A DNA stretch of 64,000 nucleotides, taken from assembly GCA_026122225.1 (NCBI GenBank), contig JANEZZ010001511.1, positions 620,001-684,000 on the forward strand. Direction: 5' to 3'. Source of the stretch: Heloderma charlesbogerti. Its lineage: Eukaryota; Chordata; Lepidosauria; Squamata; Helodermatidae. The notes beneath the pieces were generated by a model. It saw nothing but the letters and a program-made list of their open reading frames with translations. It searched no databases and had not been told where the DNA came from. How positions within the stretch are numbered: position 1 is the stretch's first letter; each line of letters opens with the position of its first letter. A program made the translations under genes and the position numbers. Shown here one piece after another: positions 9,954 to 19,378 of this stretch.

Positions 9954-10040
9954 AGTAGTTCCTTTGAGTTCTGACTGGTTCTGACTGAAATCTGGAGTGG
10001 ATTCATTGCCCTCCTGATAGTGGAGCCACCAGCCTCCACT
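9954..10040. mobile_element. Half copy of the GTGGAGGCTG MITE
   Basis: Only the right arm is present: GTTCCTTTGAGTTCTGACTG through GTGGAGCCACCAGCCTCCAC. The left arm is missing. Confidence 0.7.
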
Positions 10041-10414
10041 GCCCAGAACACACCCAGTCCCGTTTGTTGTGATGGCACGAAGCAAAGCCAAACCTCAGAA
10101 CAAGCACTTTGCCACGTGTTGGACTCTCAACGGAGAGCTCTCCCATATGTGGAGAATTAATTTGACCCACGTTCAAAGCTTACGAAGTCCACTGCTTAAT
10201 CCTCTGCTGCATGCAATTGCATTCATGAATACACAAGAGAGCTGACTTTGCCTCTGAAAAAAGTGAGGCCAGGGAGGAAGCTCAGATTCAGAAGCCACAG
10301 ACCTGCAGTGGTACAGCTGGGGAATTCTAGACCTGGGACCTAATGGTCTTATACTACAGAGCACCCCCCACCCCCACCCCTTTAGACGGCTTGGTGTATT
10401 CATCCACTTTGGAA
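10041..10414. other. No recognised feature
   Basis: Unremarkable sequence with a C-rich run at 10364-10380. Confidence 0.4.
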
Positions 10415-10575
10415 GCACACAACTAACATTTCTCTTTGCCCCCCACACTGCCACGCCATGCTTCAGAAGTGCTTCTACCTTTCTAATATGTTAGTGCAAA
10501 CAAACAGGTTGCCAACCCTGATTTAAAAAGCAAAACAAAGCACCTCTGAGCATGTGCAGTTTTGCACTCTAAACT
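10415..10575 (+). repeat. Dispersed repeat (copy 1 of 2)
   Basis: The phrases GGTTGCCAACCCTGATTTAA and GAGCATGTGCAGTTTTGCAC recur as the reverse complement at 61790-61960 (CTGCACATGCTCAGAG; AAATCAGGGTTGGCAAAC). The class is unknown. Confidence 0.6.
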
Positions 10576-10889
10576 CACTTAAATCACAGCCACCACCATG
10601 ACTGCAAGAACAAGCTTGCTTCTTCATCACCTCCCAGCCTCTGAGGGGTGAGTTGGGGTCCCCTGGGCTGGGGGGGGGGATGCATCTGGGTCCAGCCCTA
10701 GCTGCGCTAATGACCCCACAACAAAGCACAAAATGTGGAGTGGCTCCCCAGGGGTAGAACTCTCCCTTCTGCTGCTGCCTCCAGCTAAATGGGTCTCTAC
10801 TGCAGCAGTACCCAATCTTTTTGAACCCGTGGGCACATTTGGGAATTTGAGATACTGCTGTGGGCACCACCACAAAATGCCTAATCAGT
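10576..10889. other. Unassigned; possible outer repeat end
   Basis: From about 10804 the phrase CAGTACCCAATCTTTTTGAA, then CCCGTGGGCAC, is partly inverted-complementary to 11560-11588 (GGTGGGCAC on the complement). This suggests an older element into which the L1-like fragment inserted. The evidence is thin. Confidence 0.3.
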
Positions 10890-11460
10890 GGGTCACTGCT
10901 CTGGTGTCTGTCTGTCATGTCTATGGATCTTAGGCTGTGTCTTAGTCAGCAAAAACATTTGTTTCATGTCTATTGGACACCACAACGTCCCTTTAATAAG
11001 GGTTTGTCTAATTCAGCTAATTGCTGGTGGTACAATAAAGAGAATACTTCTTTTAAACATGTGTTTCACCAATTCTTGTGACTATCCCAGAGAGCTTCGG
11101 CAATGGGGCGGTATAGAAATGTAACAAACAAACAAACAAATAAATAAATAAATATCCACTAGTTGCTTCTAACAGTCTGTAATATTGGCTGATGTGCACA
11201 CTCTTTTGAATTATTTACCTGCTTCATGGACTTTAACAGATGATCAGCGCAAATGGGTTCTCTACACCATTTTGACAGCTAAATGACGATATTACAACAC
11301 TGGAAGGACAAACACTCACCACCTATAACGCAATGGATTGAGGACCTTACAACGCTTTCAATATTTGAACGGGTGACATATAGACGTCACCTTCAAATGG
11401 ATACTTTTTTGGATATTTGGACCTCTTTTGTTGAAGTGTATCTATAACTGCTAGAAAGTT
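10890..11460 (+). mobile_element. L1-like LINE, ORF2 C-terminal fragment, interrupted
   Basis: Translated pieces (HLFHVYWTPQRPFNKGLSNS, ANCWWYN) match the zinc-knuckle-like C-terminal region of the L1-like element at 49359-50342 (LLFRVYWTPQCLFGKGLSNS, ASCWRCD). The second half (after 11157) continues the same protein to the equivalent of its end (FERVTYRRHLQMD). It is full of stops and shifts. A 65-bp L2 tail interrupts it at 11088-11152. Confidence 0.75.
11088..11152 (+). mobile_element. L2-type LINE 3' tail, tiny insertion
   Basis: Reads CAGAGAGCTTCGGCAATGGG, GCGGTATAGAAATGTAAC and then (AAAC)n(AAAT)n. This is the same 3' end as the L2 at 17438-20880 and the insertion at 52937-52999. It is flanked by TATCC on both sides (11083-11087 and 11153-11157), a probable target duplication. 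Confidence 0.75.
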
Positions 11461-11689
11461 GTATGCATTTAATAGAAATCCATGTATGTATATTACAAAA
11501 ATGGGGGGAAAAGGAAAACAATTTGGGTGCCCATGGGCACTGCGTTGGAGGCCACTGGAGTGCCCACCATGTTGGGGATGCCTGCCCTACTGTCACAGCT
11601 ACACTGCATTGCATCAGGACATTCACTTTAGAGGTGGGTGACCAATGTTGTACATGCCTCCCAAATAGGGTGGCTGCTTGTGAATCACC
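11461..11689. other. No recognised feature
   Basis: Short spacer between LINE fragments; see 10576 for a possible outer repeat end at about 11560-11588. Confidence 0.35.
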
Positions 11690-12325
11690 CAACAATGTGA
11701 TGTGGCTGCAAAAAAGGCACATGCTACTTTGGGCTGCATTAATAGAAGCATAGCTTCCAAATCATGTGAAGTACTAGTTCCGCTCTACTCAGCACTGGTG
11801 AGGCCTCATCTTGAGTACTGTGTCCAGTTCTGGGCACCTCACTTTAAGGAGGATGCAGACAAACTGGAGAGGGTTCAGAGGAGGGCAATGAAGATGACCT
11901 GGAGACTGGAAACAAAGCCCTATTAGGAGAGACTGAAAGAACTGGGCATTGTTAGCCTTGAGAAGAGAAGACTGAGGGGAGATATGATAGTGCTGTTCAA
12001 GTACTTGAAAGGTTGTCACAAAGAGGAAGGCCAGGATCTCTTCTTGATCATCCCAGAGTGCAGGACATGGAATAATGGGCTCAAGTTACAGGAAGCCAGA
12101 TTCCGGCTGAACATCAGGAAAAACTTCCTGACTGTTAGAGCAATATGGCAATGGAACCAATTACCTAGGGAGGTGGTGGGCTCTCCCACACTGGAGGCAT
12201 TCAAGATGAAGCTGGACAGCCATCTGTCAGGGATGCTTTGACTTGGATTCTTGCATTGAGCAGGGGGTTGGACTTGATGGTCTTATAGGCCCCTTCTAAC
12301 CCTACTATTCTATGATTCTGTGATA
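11690..12325 (+). mobile_element. CR1 LINE, 3' fragment with ORF2 C-terminus
   Basis: A 5'-truncated CR1. It covers the last part of ORF2, the 3' untranslated tail with GGACTTGATGGTCTTATAGG, and the terminal octamers TTCTATGATTCTGTGA. It matches 1-231 and 22094-22397 over their shared length. Confidence 0.92.
11702..12241 (+). pseudogene. CR1 ORF2 C-terminal region
   Basis: Encodes the end of the CR1 reverse-transcriptase protein beyond the catalytic domain. Recognisable blocks are LVPLYSALVRPHLEYCVQFW (the conserved post-RT block), DADKLERVQRRAMKM, EARFRLNIRKNFLTVRAIWQ and WNQLPREVVGSPTLEAFKMK. A stop after METKPY-like residues near 11926 and a frame change divide it into two open pieces (11702-11926 and 11984-12241). 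RT motifs and endonuclease are absent, so it cannot act. Its only role here is to identify the element. Confidence 0.88.
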
Positions 12326-12344
12326 CCCCAAAAGAGGAAATTCA

Positions 12345-12421
12345 TCACTACAAGAGAGGGCATCAATTAGCATAAACTTAGCATATGCTTATATATATTA
12401 TACACACACACACACACACAC

Positions 12422-12456
<35 letters not shown>

Positions 12457-12750
12457 ATATATGCAAATTTAGAAGTTATTATAATAATTTAAATAGAAAT
12501 ACATGTCACCATAGGGTGAAAGACTATAACCAGGTGACCTGCATGCTTTGTTCAGCTTACTGTCCAGATGCTGTCGATGGGCAACTTCAAGGCTCAGCTC
12601 ATCCTTCTGATGGTTCTTTACCTTTAAACCAGATGTGGACTGAACAGCCCTTCAAATAGAGAATACCTTCGAAACAGAGAACAGTAATAGAGCAGCCCTT
12701 CAAACAGAAGACTGACCTATGTAATAGAGGACACTTGGTCATTCTGTGTC
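12345..12750 (+). mobile_element. hAT-like repeat, family TAGGGTGGCCA (copy 1)
   Basis: Shares with 22926-23290, 23335-23706 and 29181-29893 the phrases TTAGCATATGCT, GACTATAACCAGGTGACCTG, GATGGGCAACTTCAAGG and CAGCCCTTCAAATAGAG. Well-kept copies start TAGGGTGGCCA and end TGGCCACCCTA, like hAT ends. This copy has lost clear ends and contains an expanded microsatellite (12388-12465). Confidence 0.6.
12388..12465. repeat. (TA)(CA)n(TG)n(TA) dyad microsatellite
   Basis: A run of (CA) units switches directly at an ACGT centre to (TG) units, flanked both sides by (TA) units. The whole is an alternating purine-pyrimidine inverted repeat of about 75 bp. Such a sequence can in principle form a cruciform or Z-DNA. 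Confidence 0.9.
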
Positions 12751-13288
12751 CCAAATTAATGTAACCCTTTGAGCATGCCACTAGAAAGCTTGGATTCTCT
12801 TGAGGGGTATACGTGCGGAGCATTGCCAAGAACACTCAAAGCGCCCGATTCACTTTGTTGCCTATTACCTCATGCTCAAGGAAAAGCTCACTTTGGGGGC
12901 CAGGATGGGGCAAGAGGTGGCAGTGGTGGCTCCCTTGAAGACAGAAGCCTACTGGGTCTCTGTTTCTTCTCCAAGAAAAGTTCAGTCATATAGAAGTGGG
13001 CCAAACCTTTCGGCTGAGCTCCTCCTCCTCGCCATTCAGGAGATGAGGCAAATGAAGATGCCTCAGAAGAAGTGGCATGAGAGAACTTTGGGGAAACGTG
13101 TGTTGTCCAGCACAGCTGGAGGGCACCAGGTTGGGGAAGGCTGCTCTACTTGTATTATATCATCAGTAAACCCAATATTACAGAAGCACAATGAGTCTTT
13201 ACTGTTTTCTTCTTCATAGGGAACCAAAACCGGATAACCTCTTAATGCTCCAGGAAGCAGGGAGCATGTAACAATATTTGCATTTTAT
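12751..13288. other. Mostly unassigned; half MITE at about 13107-13146
   Basis: The piece AGCTGGAGGGCACCAGGTTG, then GGGAAGGCTG, is the right arm of the CAGCCTTCCCCAACC MITE family. The remainder is unassigned. Confidence 0.45.
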
Positions 13289-13402
13289 GGTGCAATCCTG
13301 TGCATGTTTAGACAGAAAACAGTCCTACAACCCCCAGCATTCCCCAGCCAGCACTGCTGTCTAAACTGTTTTTCTGTCTAAACATGCATAGGATTATACC
13401 CT
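13289..13402. mobile_element. Palindromic MITE, family GCAATCCTATGCATGTTTAG
   Basis: Left GTGCAATCCTGTGCATGTTT, right AAACATGCATAGGATTATAC, with the inner CCCAGCATTCCCCAGCCAGC. Same family as 7741-7860. Confidence 0.8.
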
Positions 13403-13921
13403 TAATGTTGCAAATGTGAACATATGTCCACAGCAAAGCACTGTTTTAAGTTCTGTTTATTGTGCAAGGAGCCCTTTTGTGCATGACATTTTCCCCATGG
13501 AGCCCATATTCTAATGACATTCCGTTTTTTAGAAATATCTGACCCAGCTTTATCAATTTATAGTGCAACTATGAATTACTAAAACAGGCAGTGACATTTC
13601 CCAATTAAACAGAGCTGGATAAATAATCTACCCAAAGCGCCATGTAATTTATTGGGAAAATATTGCAGAATTCATTACATACTGCCCATAGAAACCTTCA
13701 TTGGATGCGTCATCCAGCTGTGTAGTTGGCCTAATAAGAAAGCATAAAATTACTTCTATTAATTATTCAAGGGAGGATCAACCCAATTCTGCTAAATGGG
13801 AAAACTACATTGCCTATGCTGATACTGGGGAGCGGCAGTGGTTAATTGTTTCAATATGAGTCATTGGGACTTTCCTATCTCTTCCCTATATCATGGCTTT
13901 TTGGTGAGGAAGGAGGAGCCA
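13403..13921. other. Candidate conserved noncoding element
   Basis: No transposon signature. It is dense in homeodomain-like cores: CTATGAATTACT, CCCAATTAAACAG, TGTAATTTATTGGG, TATTAATTATTC. A balanced, non-repetitive texture of this kind is typical of vertebrate developmental enhancers, but conservation cannot be tested from one sequence. Confidence 0.4.
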
Positions 13922-14102
13922 TTGTTCTGTGGCACAGCACATACTTTGTATGCAGAAGGTCTCAGATTCAATCCCCAGCATCTTCAGGTAGGGCTAGGGA
14001 AGAATCCTACTTCAAACCCTGGACAGCCACTGTGAGTGTTGACATTACTGGGCTAGATGGACCAAGGGTCTGACTCAGTATAAGGCAGCTTCTTATGTTC
14101 CT
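13922..14102 (+). mobile_element. tRNA-Ala-like SINE, near complete
   Basis: Head GGCACAGCACATACTTTGTA, TGCAGAAGGTCTC, B-box-like AGATTCAATCCCCAGCATCT; tail GGGCTAGATGGACCAAGGGT, CTGACTCAGTATAAGGCAGC. The head corresponds to tRNA-Ala with a UGC anticodon. RNA polymerase III promoter boxes are recognisable though mutated. It is a reference copy for the family in this window. Confidence 0.82.
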
Positions 14103-14189
14103 AGGAAAGGTGCTCAGACACTCTTAGTTTACATGTTCCAGGGCTCCGCTTGGTATTGCACCTGCATCATTACAAAAAGATTCTGTGTA

Positions 14190-14290
14190 GAGGAGGGCTC
14201 AATGGTAGAGCTTATACTAGACATGCAGAAGGTTCTACTTTCTGTTGCTGGCATCTCCCATTAAAAGGACCTCTAGGAGCAGCAGGGGTT
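14190..14290 (+). mobile_element. tRNA-Ala-like SINE, head fragment
   Basis: GGCTCAATGGTAGAGCTTAT, ACATGCAGAAGGTTCTAC, TGGCATCTCCC: the family head without its tail. Confidence 0.55.
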
Positions 14291-14389
14291 GAAATCTTGA
14301 TTGCTTTCAGCTCAGAATCAAATCTTGGTTACTTTTCAGCTCAGAATATTGGTTACTTTCAGGGCTCGGAATCTTGGCTACTACTGTGG

Positions 14390-14535
14390 TTTTATTCTGT
14401 TTTATGCTTATGACTATTATATTATATTTTTATATTAACTTTAACTATATCATTGTATTTTACAGTTTTAAGTTTTGTCTTGTAAACCACTTTGGCTAAT
14501 GGGTGGTGTAGAAATATAATAAGTAAATAAATAAA
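14390..14535 (+). mobile_element. L2-like LINE 3' untranslated tail
   Basis: TTGTAAACCACTTTGGCTAA then GGGTGGTGTAGAAATATAAT and (AAAT)n. This has the same organisation as the L2 tails at 11088-11152 and 45000-45093. Confidence 0.6.
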
Positions 14536-15152
14536 TGGGAAAGAGCTCCATCTGAGTTCCTGGAGAGACCCTGCCATAGGGCTGAGCCAGCACTGTGCTA
14601 GGCAGCACAGTGGTATAAGGCAGATTCATGAGTTCATATATATTTTAAGAAACCACCTCTTAGAGTTAAACAACCCTTGCATAATCCATGGGCTGTTTTA
14701 GGGTTATGTGGGGGTTGTTTAACTCTTGCATAAGCCACCCTCTCCGAGTTTGCATGACATGAGAAGTCAAGGTGCCCACCCACCATGGCTTAAATATTCT
14801 CAAGGGCATCCAGCACATGCCACAAGCCACTGTGGCTCAAATAAGCCACAGTGGGCTGTGGTGATCGTGCAAACCCAGTCAGTGGCTTGGAAGCGATAGT
14901 CCTATGCAATGTTGGGGCTATAGAGGAACAGCCGTTGTGTTTATGGTGTGTGTGTGTTGTAACTGAAATTAAAAACAAAATAGAAGTGTTAGCCAGGGGC
15001 TTATCGCAATATCTCATCTAATAAGGTACAAACCAGAATGCTGACATGGGCAATAGACCTAAAAGCTCAGCACACGCACACTGTTATAACATAAATATAT
15101 TTCTAAAATTATTAATTCTACACAGAAGGTCTCACAAAACATTCACTTAAAT
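14536..15152. other. Mostly unassigned, with a short inverted repeat
   Basis: GAGTTAAACAACCCTTGCAT (about 14662) and GGTTGTTTAACTCTTGCATA (about 14714) share an inverted GTTAAACAACC core, possibly another MITE. No gene recognised. Confidence 0.4.
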
Positions 15153-15282
15153 CAGCCTTCCCCAATCTCATGCCCTCCAGGTATATTGGACTACAACACC
15201 CAGCATCCCCAGCCAGCATGGGGGATGCTGGGTGGGAGTTGTAGTCCAACACATCTGGAGGACACCAGATTGGGGAAGGCTG
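15153..15282. mobile_element. Palindromic hAT-like MITE, family CAGCCTTCCCCAACC
   Basis: Starts CAGCCTTCCCCAATCTCATG and ends CCAGATTGGGGAAGGCTG. Flanks ACTTAAAT (15145-15152) and ACTTGCAT (15283-15290) agree at 6 of 8 positions. The centre carries a strong hairpin around ACCCAGCATCCCC / GGGGGATGCTGGGT. Confidence 0.85.
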
Positions 15283-15439
15283 ACTTGCATCGTATCTTCC
15301 CATTGTTTTTCCCTGCATTATTTCTTCCTCAAAAAAAGTATCCCTCCTCCTATATAGAAATATATACAGTCTCCGCTTTGAGGAAATTTGTTCTGTGATG
15401 TTCCAGGGGGTATGACCTGAACCAGTAAGCTCCAATGAC

Positions 15440-15662
15440 AAGAAAAAGGATTTTGATTAAACATTAGGAGGAACTTACCGACAGTATGACCTGTTCACTT
15501 CAGTAGTGGAACAGGCTTCCCCAGAAGGTGGTGAACTCTCCTTTGTTAGAGGTTTTTAAGCAGAGCCTGGATGCCTACTTACCACAGATGCTGTAGTAGT
15601 GAATTCCTGCATTGGCACAGAGTTGAACTAGATGACCTTTGAGGTCCCTTCAAACTCTTTGC
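15440..15662 (+). mobile_element. CR1-like LINE 3' fragment (second subfamily)
   Basis: Reads GGAACAGGCTTCCCCAGAAG, GTGGTGAACTCTCCTTTGTT, then GTTGAACTAGATGACCTTTG. This is the equivalent of the terminal part of CR1 ORF2 and tail but clearly diverged from the copies at 11690 and 22094. Confidence 0.7.
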
Positions 15663-16045
15663 TTCTTTGACACCCCCCCCCCCATCAATTTGAAGAGGAA
15701 ACTCCATTCAAAATTAATCCTTTTCTATTTCAGGGTGGAAGTGATCACTTTCCACAATCTATGCTTTCTTGATTTTTATATTCAGGTGTTAAATTGGATA
15801 GTATTAAGATATGACCTATTATCAAATTAGGTTTCTGCTGTACAATGTTGCATCAGCTTCTTCAAAACATCGTCAAGCAGCATTATAAGCATGTCTCTGA
15901 GATGTTTATCTGGACCAGTGTAATGAAGTTTCAGTCTAAATTCTCCAACCTGCCAGTCTAATGAGAGCTTTTTTTGCCTGCAAGTTTAATAAAGACGTTT
16001 TCCAAATTTGCATGGAAAGCTGTCCCCTCCTGCCCCATCAGGAAT
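15663..16045. other. Unique-looking AT-rich DNA
   Basis: No repeat recognised. It includes a C-run at 15674-15682 and phrases such as TATCAAATTAGG. Possible conserved noncoding DNA. Confidence 0.3.
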
Positions 16046-16072
16046 TCACAACAACAACAACAACAGCAGCAG

Positions 16073-16103
<31 letters not shown>

Positions 16104-16116
16104 AATAATAATAATA
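16046..16116. repeat. Trinucleotide microsatellite (CAA)n(CAG)n(CAA)n(AAT)n
   Basis: Compound trinucleotide run. The minus-strand open frame with many cysteines through it is an artefact of this repeat. Confidence 0.92.
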
Positions 16117-16535
16117 GAATATTAGTTGTTTAATTCCCAGCAAAATTGCTGTTTGGATAGCTAGGTGTAAAGGCACCGTAAAAAAGTAAAATCCAGGACT
16201 GATGGCAAACCTAGAATAACCACACGGTGACTCTCCGGTAAGGAAAAAGCACAAGCCAAGCTGACCGGGACAGACAAGAAGTCCACCCTCAGCTCACCTT
16301 GAAGCAGGGGTGTTTAGTCTTCATGGCACATTAAACGTTATTAAGCAAGCTCCATTTCATCTGCAGCGAGACAAAACAGTGCGGCAAATGAGAACCTGTC
16401 ACAGTCTGTTTGTTACAAAGTTTTCCCGAGAGTGACCGCATCTTAAGTACCTTCCCTCTGGATACAGGGCACAACTGCGACATGACCGCAGGTGATCCCT
16501 TGTTTCCTGGGAGTGCAGCAATCCCTCTTGGAATC
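16117..16535. other. Unassigned
   Basis: Non-repetitive sequence with several CpGs (16415-16490). No gene recognised. Confidence 0.35.
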
Positions 16536-16632
16536 TGCACTCTCTTTCTCTGTCTCTCTCTGTCTCTGTCTCTCTCTCTCTGTGTGTGTGTGTGTTAGGG
16601 GCTTTGAGAGGGGGGGGGGGGAGAGAGAGAGA
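16536..16632. repeat. Pyrimidine/purine simple repeat
   Basis: (TC)n with TGTC interruptions, then (TG)n, a G-run at 16611-16620, and (GA)n. Confidence 0.9.
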
Positions 16633-16945
16633 TCACCAGCAAGCAAGAGCACAGGCAAGAGCACAGGCACTGTCTTTCAACCACATTGATTTCATTCAGT
16701 GCTTCTTAAGTGCCAAGTCCTTTTTTCTTTGGCGCTTTTATAGATCTGGCTGTCTGAGAGTAGCCCAGCCCCATATTCCTTTGGGTAGTAAGCTGGGATC
16801 GTGTCTAGAGATAGCATTTCATATGTATTCACTGCTATGGATGTATACAAATTCATGTATGTATATTTAAAAATAATCAAAAACGGAAAAAGGAAAAAGG
16901 AAAGCTGTTTCAGTTTTTAGAGCAGTGTGTGGGCAAGAATCCCCT
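16633..16945. other. Unassigned
   Basis: Includes a small tandem duplication (AAGAGCACAGGC twice near 16646). Nothing else recognised. Confidence 0.35.
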
Positions 16946-17064
16946 CAGCCTTCCTCCAACTTAATGATGTGTGGGACTACAATTCCCATAACCTCAGCCA
17001 GCATGCTGGGATTGATGGGAGTTGTAGTCTACCATATCAGAAGCCACCAGATTGGGCAAGGAGG
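16946..17064. mobile_element. Palindromic MITE, family CAGCCTTCCCCAACC (diverged)
   Basis: CAGCCTTCCTCCAACTTAAT, GGACTACAATTCCCATAACC on the left, and GGGAGTTGTAGTCTACCATA on the right. Confidence 0.75.
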
Positions 17065-17070
17065 ATTAAG

Positions 17071-17201
17071 GGCGCAATCCTATGCATGTTTAGACAGAAA
17101 AAAAGTCCTACAACTCCCAGCATGCCTCAGCCAGCATGGCTGGCTGGGGCATACTGGGAATTGTAGGACTTTTTTCTGTCTAAACATGGATTGCACCCTA
17201 A
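17071..17201. mobile_element. Palindromic MITE, family GCAATCCTATGCATGTTTAG
   Basis: The longest hairpin of the family: GCGCAATCCTATGCATGTTT to AAACATGGATTGCACCC, with complementary inner arms AAGTCCTACAACTCCCAGCA and TACTGGGAATTGTAGGACTT. Adjacent outer bases (TTAAGG, CCTAA) extend the symmetry. Confidence 0.82.
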
Positions 17202-17437
17202 AAGGCTTGCTCTTGGATATATTCAAGATTACCTCCCTCCCCCTGCAATGCATTTATTCATTATTTTATAGATTTTATTCATTTTAAATATTTTCATCCC
17301 ACTCATTAGCCAACAAGGTTCCTAAAGCAGCTTACATAAGGGCAATGAGATCAATAATATATCATAAAATCTGCAGATTGTTTGTTTTATAATATTTCTA
17401 AATCTGCATCTATATATTAGCTTATGCAAATGTTATA
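17202..17437. other. AT-rich spacer
   Basis: No feature recognised before the L2 3' end. Confidence 0.35.
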
Positions 17438-17669
17438 TATTTATTTCATTTCATTTCATTTCTATACCGCCCAATAGCCGAAGCTCTCTGGGCGATTCAC
17501 AAAAATTAAAACCAAAAAGCACACAGTAAAACAATATAAAATATAAAAACATTAAAACCACAATATAACAATACAACCAGAATAAAACTAGAATAAAACC
17601 TAGCAGCAATGCAGAGATTTAAAATACAGATTTAAAACAGCAAAGCTAAAAGTCTAGAAAGCTAAAATG

Positions 17670-18791
17670 CTAAAATGCCTGGGAAAATAAAAAGGTCTTC
17701 ACCTGGTGCTGGAAGGAATACAGTGTAGGTACCAGGTGAACCTCACTAGGGAGCTCATTCCACAGCCGGGGTGCCACAGCAGAAAAGGCCCTCCTCCTAG
17801 TAGCCACCTGCCTCACTTCCTTTGGCAGGGGCTCACGGAGAAGGGCTGCTGAGGATGATCTTAAGGTCTGGGCAGGCACATATGGGAGGAGGCAATCCTT
17901 CAAATAACCTGGCCTCAAGCCGTTAGGGGCTTTGAGTGTTAATACCAGCACTTTGAATTGGGCCCAGAAATGGACTGGCAGGCAGTGCAGCTGGAAAAGT
18001 AGCGGATTAATATGAGCTCGTTGGCCAGTCCCTGTTAACAATCTTGCTGCCCTATTTTGGACCAGCTGAAGTTTCTGGACTGTTTTCAAAGGCAGCCCCA
18101 TGTATAATGCACTGCAGTAATCCAGACGAGACGTTATCAGAGCATGGATAACTGTAGCTAGGCTATCTCTGTCCAGATAGGGGCGTAGTTGGTATACCAG
18201 ACTAAGCTGATAAAAAGTGCTCCATGCCACTGAGTTCACCGGTGCCTCAAGTGACAGTTCTGGGTCCAAGACCACCCCCAAACTATGAATGTGATCCTTT
18301 AGGGGGAGAGCAACCCCCTCCAGAACAGGTTGAATATCACATAGCCGGGCAGACGAACCACCTGCTAACAGTACCTCCGTCTTGTCTGGATTGAGTTCCA
18401 GTTTATTGGCCCTCATCCAGTCCATTACCATGCCCAGGCACTGATTCAGAACAGTTACTGTCTCACCTGGGTTTGATGAGAAAGAGAGGTAGAGCTGGGT
18501 GTCATCCGCATATTGATGGCACCTCAGCCCACACCTCCGGATAACCTCCCCCAGCGGTTTCATGTAGATGTTAAACAGCATGGGGGATAAAATAGAGCCC
18601 TGTGGAACCCCATGGCACAATTGCCATGGCACAGAGCAATAATCCCCCAGCACCACCTTCAGGAGTCGGCCATCCAAGGCGGAGCAGAACCACTGCAGTG
18701 CAGTGCCTCCAACTCCCAACTCAGACAACCTATCCAGAAGGATACCGTGGTCGATGGTATCGAAAGCCTCTGAGAGGTCCAAAAGAATCAA
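17670..18791 (-). pseudogene. L2 reverse transcriptase and C-terminal domain
   Basis: An uninterrupted 373-codon frame from the middle of the L2 ORF2. RT block A is LLDLSEAFDTIDHGILLDRL (residues 3-22), block B is GVPQGSILSPMLFNIYMKPL (about 61-80) and the catalytic block is QYADDTQLYL (about 92-101, with the YADD pair of aspartates intact). After RT come LDYCSALYMGLPLKTVQKLQ and LVQNRAARLL, then the terminal block RRAFSAVAPRLWNELPSEVH. The first methionine is internal, not a true start. The frame has stayed open although the element is truncated, so it is probably fairly young. L2 is favoured over CR1 because of the PLGEVIRR and HQYADDTQLY wording; this was judged by memory, not by a search. 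Confidence 0.85.
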
Positions 18792-18839
18792 CAGGGTCGA
18801 ACCCCGCCCCCAGCAGAGGTCATTCCACAGAGGTCATCC

Positions 18840-18875
18840 CACCGAGATCCGTCGCGGAATTCTCTGACATCCCTA
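18840..18875. mobile_element. Remnant end of a TAGGGATG-group MITE
   Basis: GAGATCCGTCGCGGAATTCT then CTGACATCCCTA is the same right end as in the MITEs at 1308-2464 and 27646-28324 (there mirrored at 27654-27672). Only the end is present, at a point where L2 sequence is also deleted. Confidence 0.6.
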
Positions 18876-19378
18876 TCTCTCTCAAGGACGAATTTACAAA
18901 CTCCTGGACCTAGCCAGACATCCCCCCCTTGTTCGATGTAATAAGCCATGAAGGGCAAGGGTCAAGCACACAAGTGGTCGATCGGACTTGGCCAAGCACC
19001 TTGTCCGCATCCTCAGGCCTCAGTAACTGAAACTCATCCAATAGAACTGGACCAGACGGTGCTCTGAATGCCTCTACCAATGGAACTGCATTAATCGTGG
19101 TCTTTACGAATCTGACGACTTTATCTTCAAAGTCATGACGAATCTGAGCGACTTTATCTTCAAAGTGCGGTGCAAACTCATCACAGTGTGCAACTGAGGG
19201 TTCCAAAGTCTCTCTCCCTGGCCCAGAATGTAACAGGCCGCAAACCACTCGGAAAAACTCCACTGGATGACACTGAGAAGATGCAATGCTGGTGGAACAG
19301 AACTGTCTCTTTGCCACCCTCACCGCCACAGAGTAGGTTTGATAATGAGCTTTAATGTGTGTTCGGCCAGACTCAGCA

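Noticed and set aside
13950..13980. tRNA gene suggested by A/B-box-like sequences
   Set aside because: Part of a SINE; the cloverleaf is not complete and the same head recurs in many copies.
15958..16254. Minus-strand frame with a long cysteine run
   Set aside because: Translation of a (CAA/CAG)n microsatellite.
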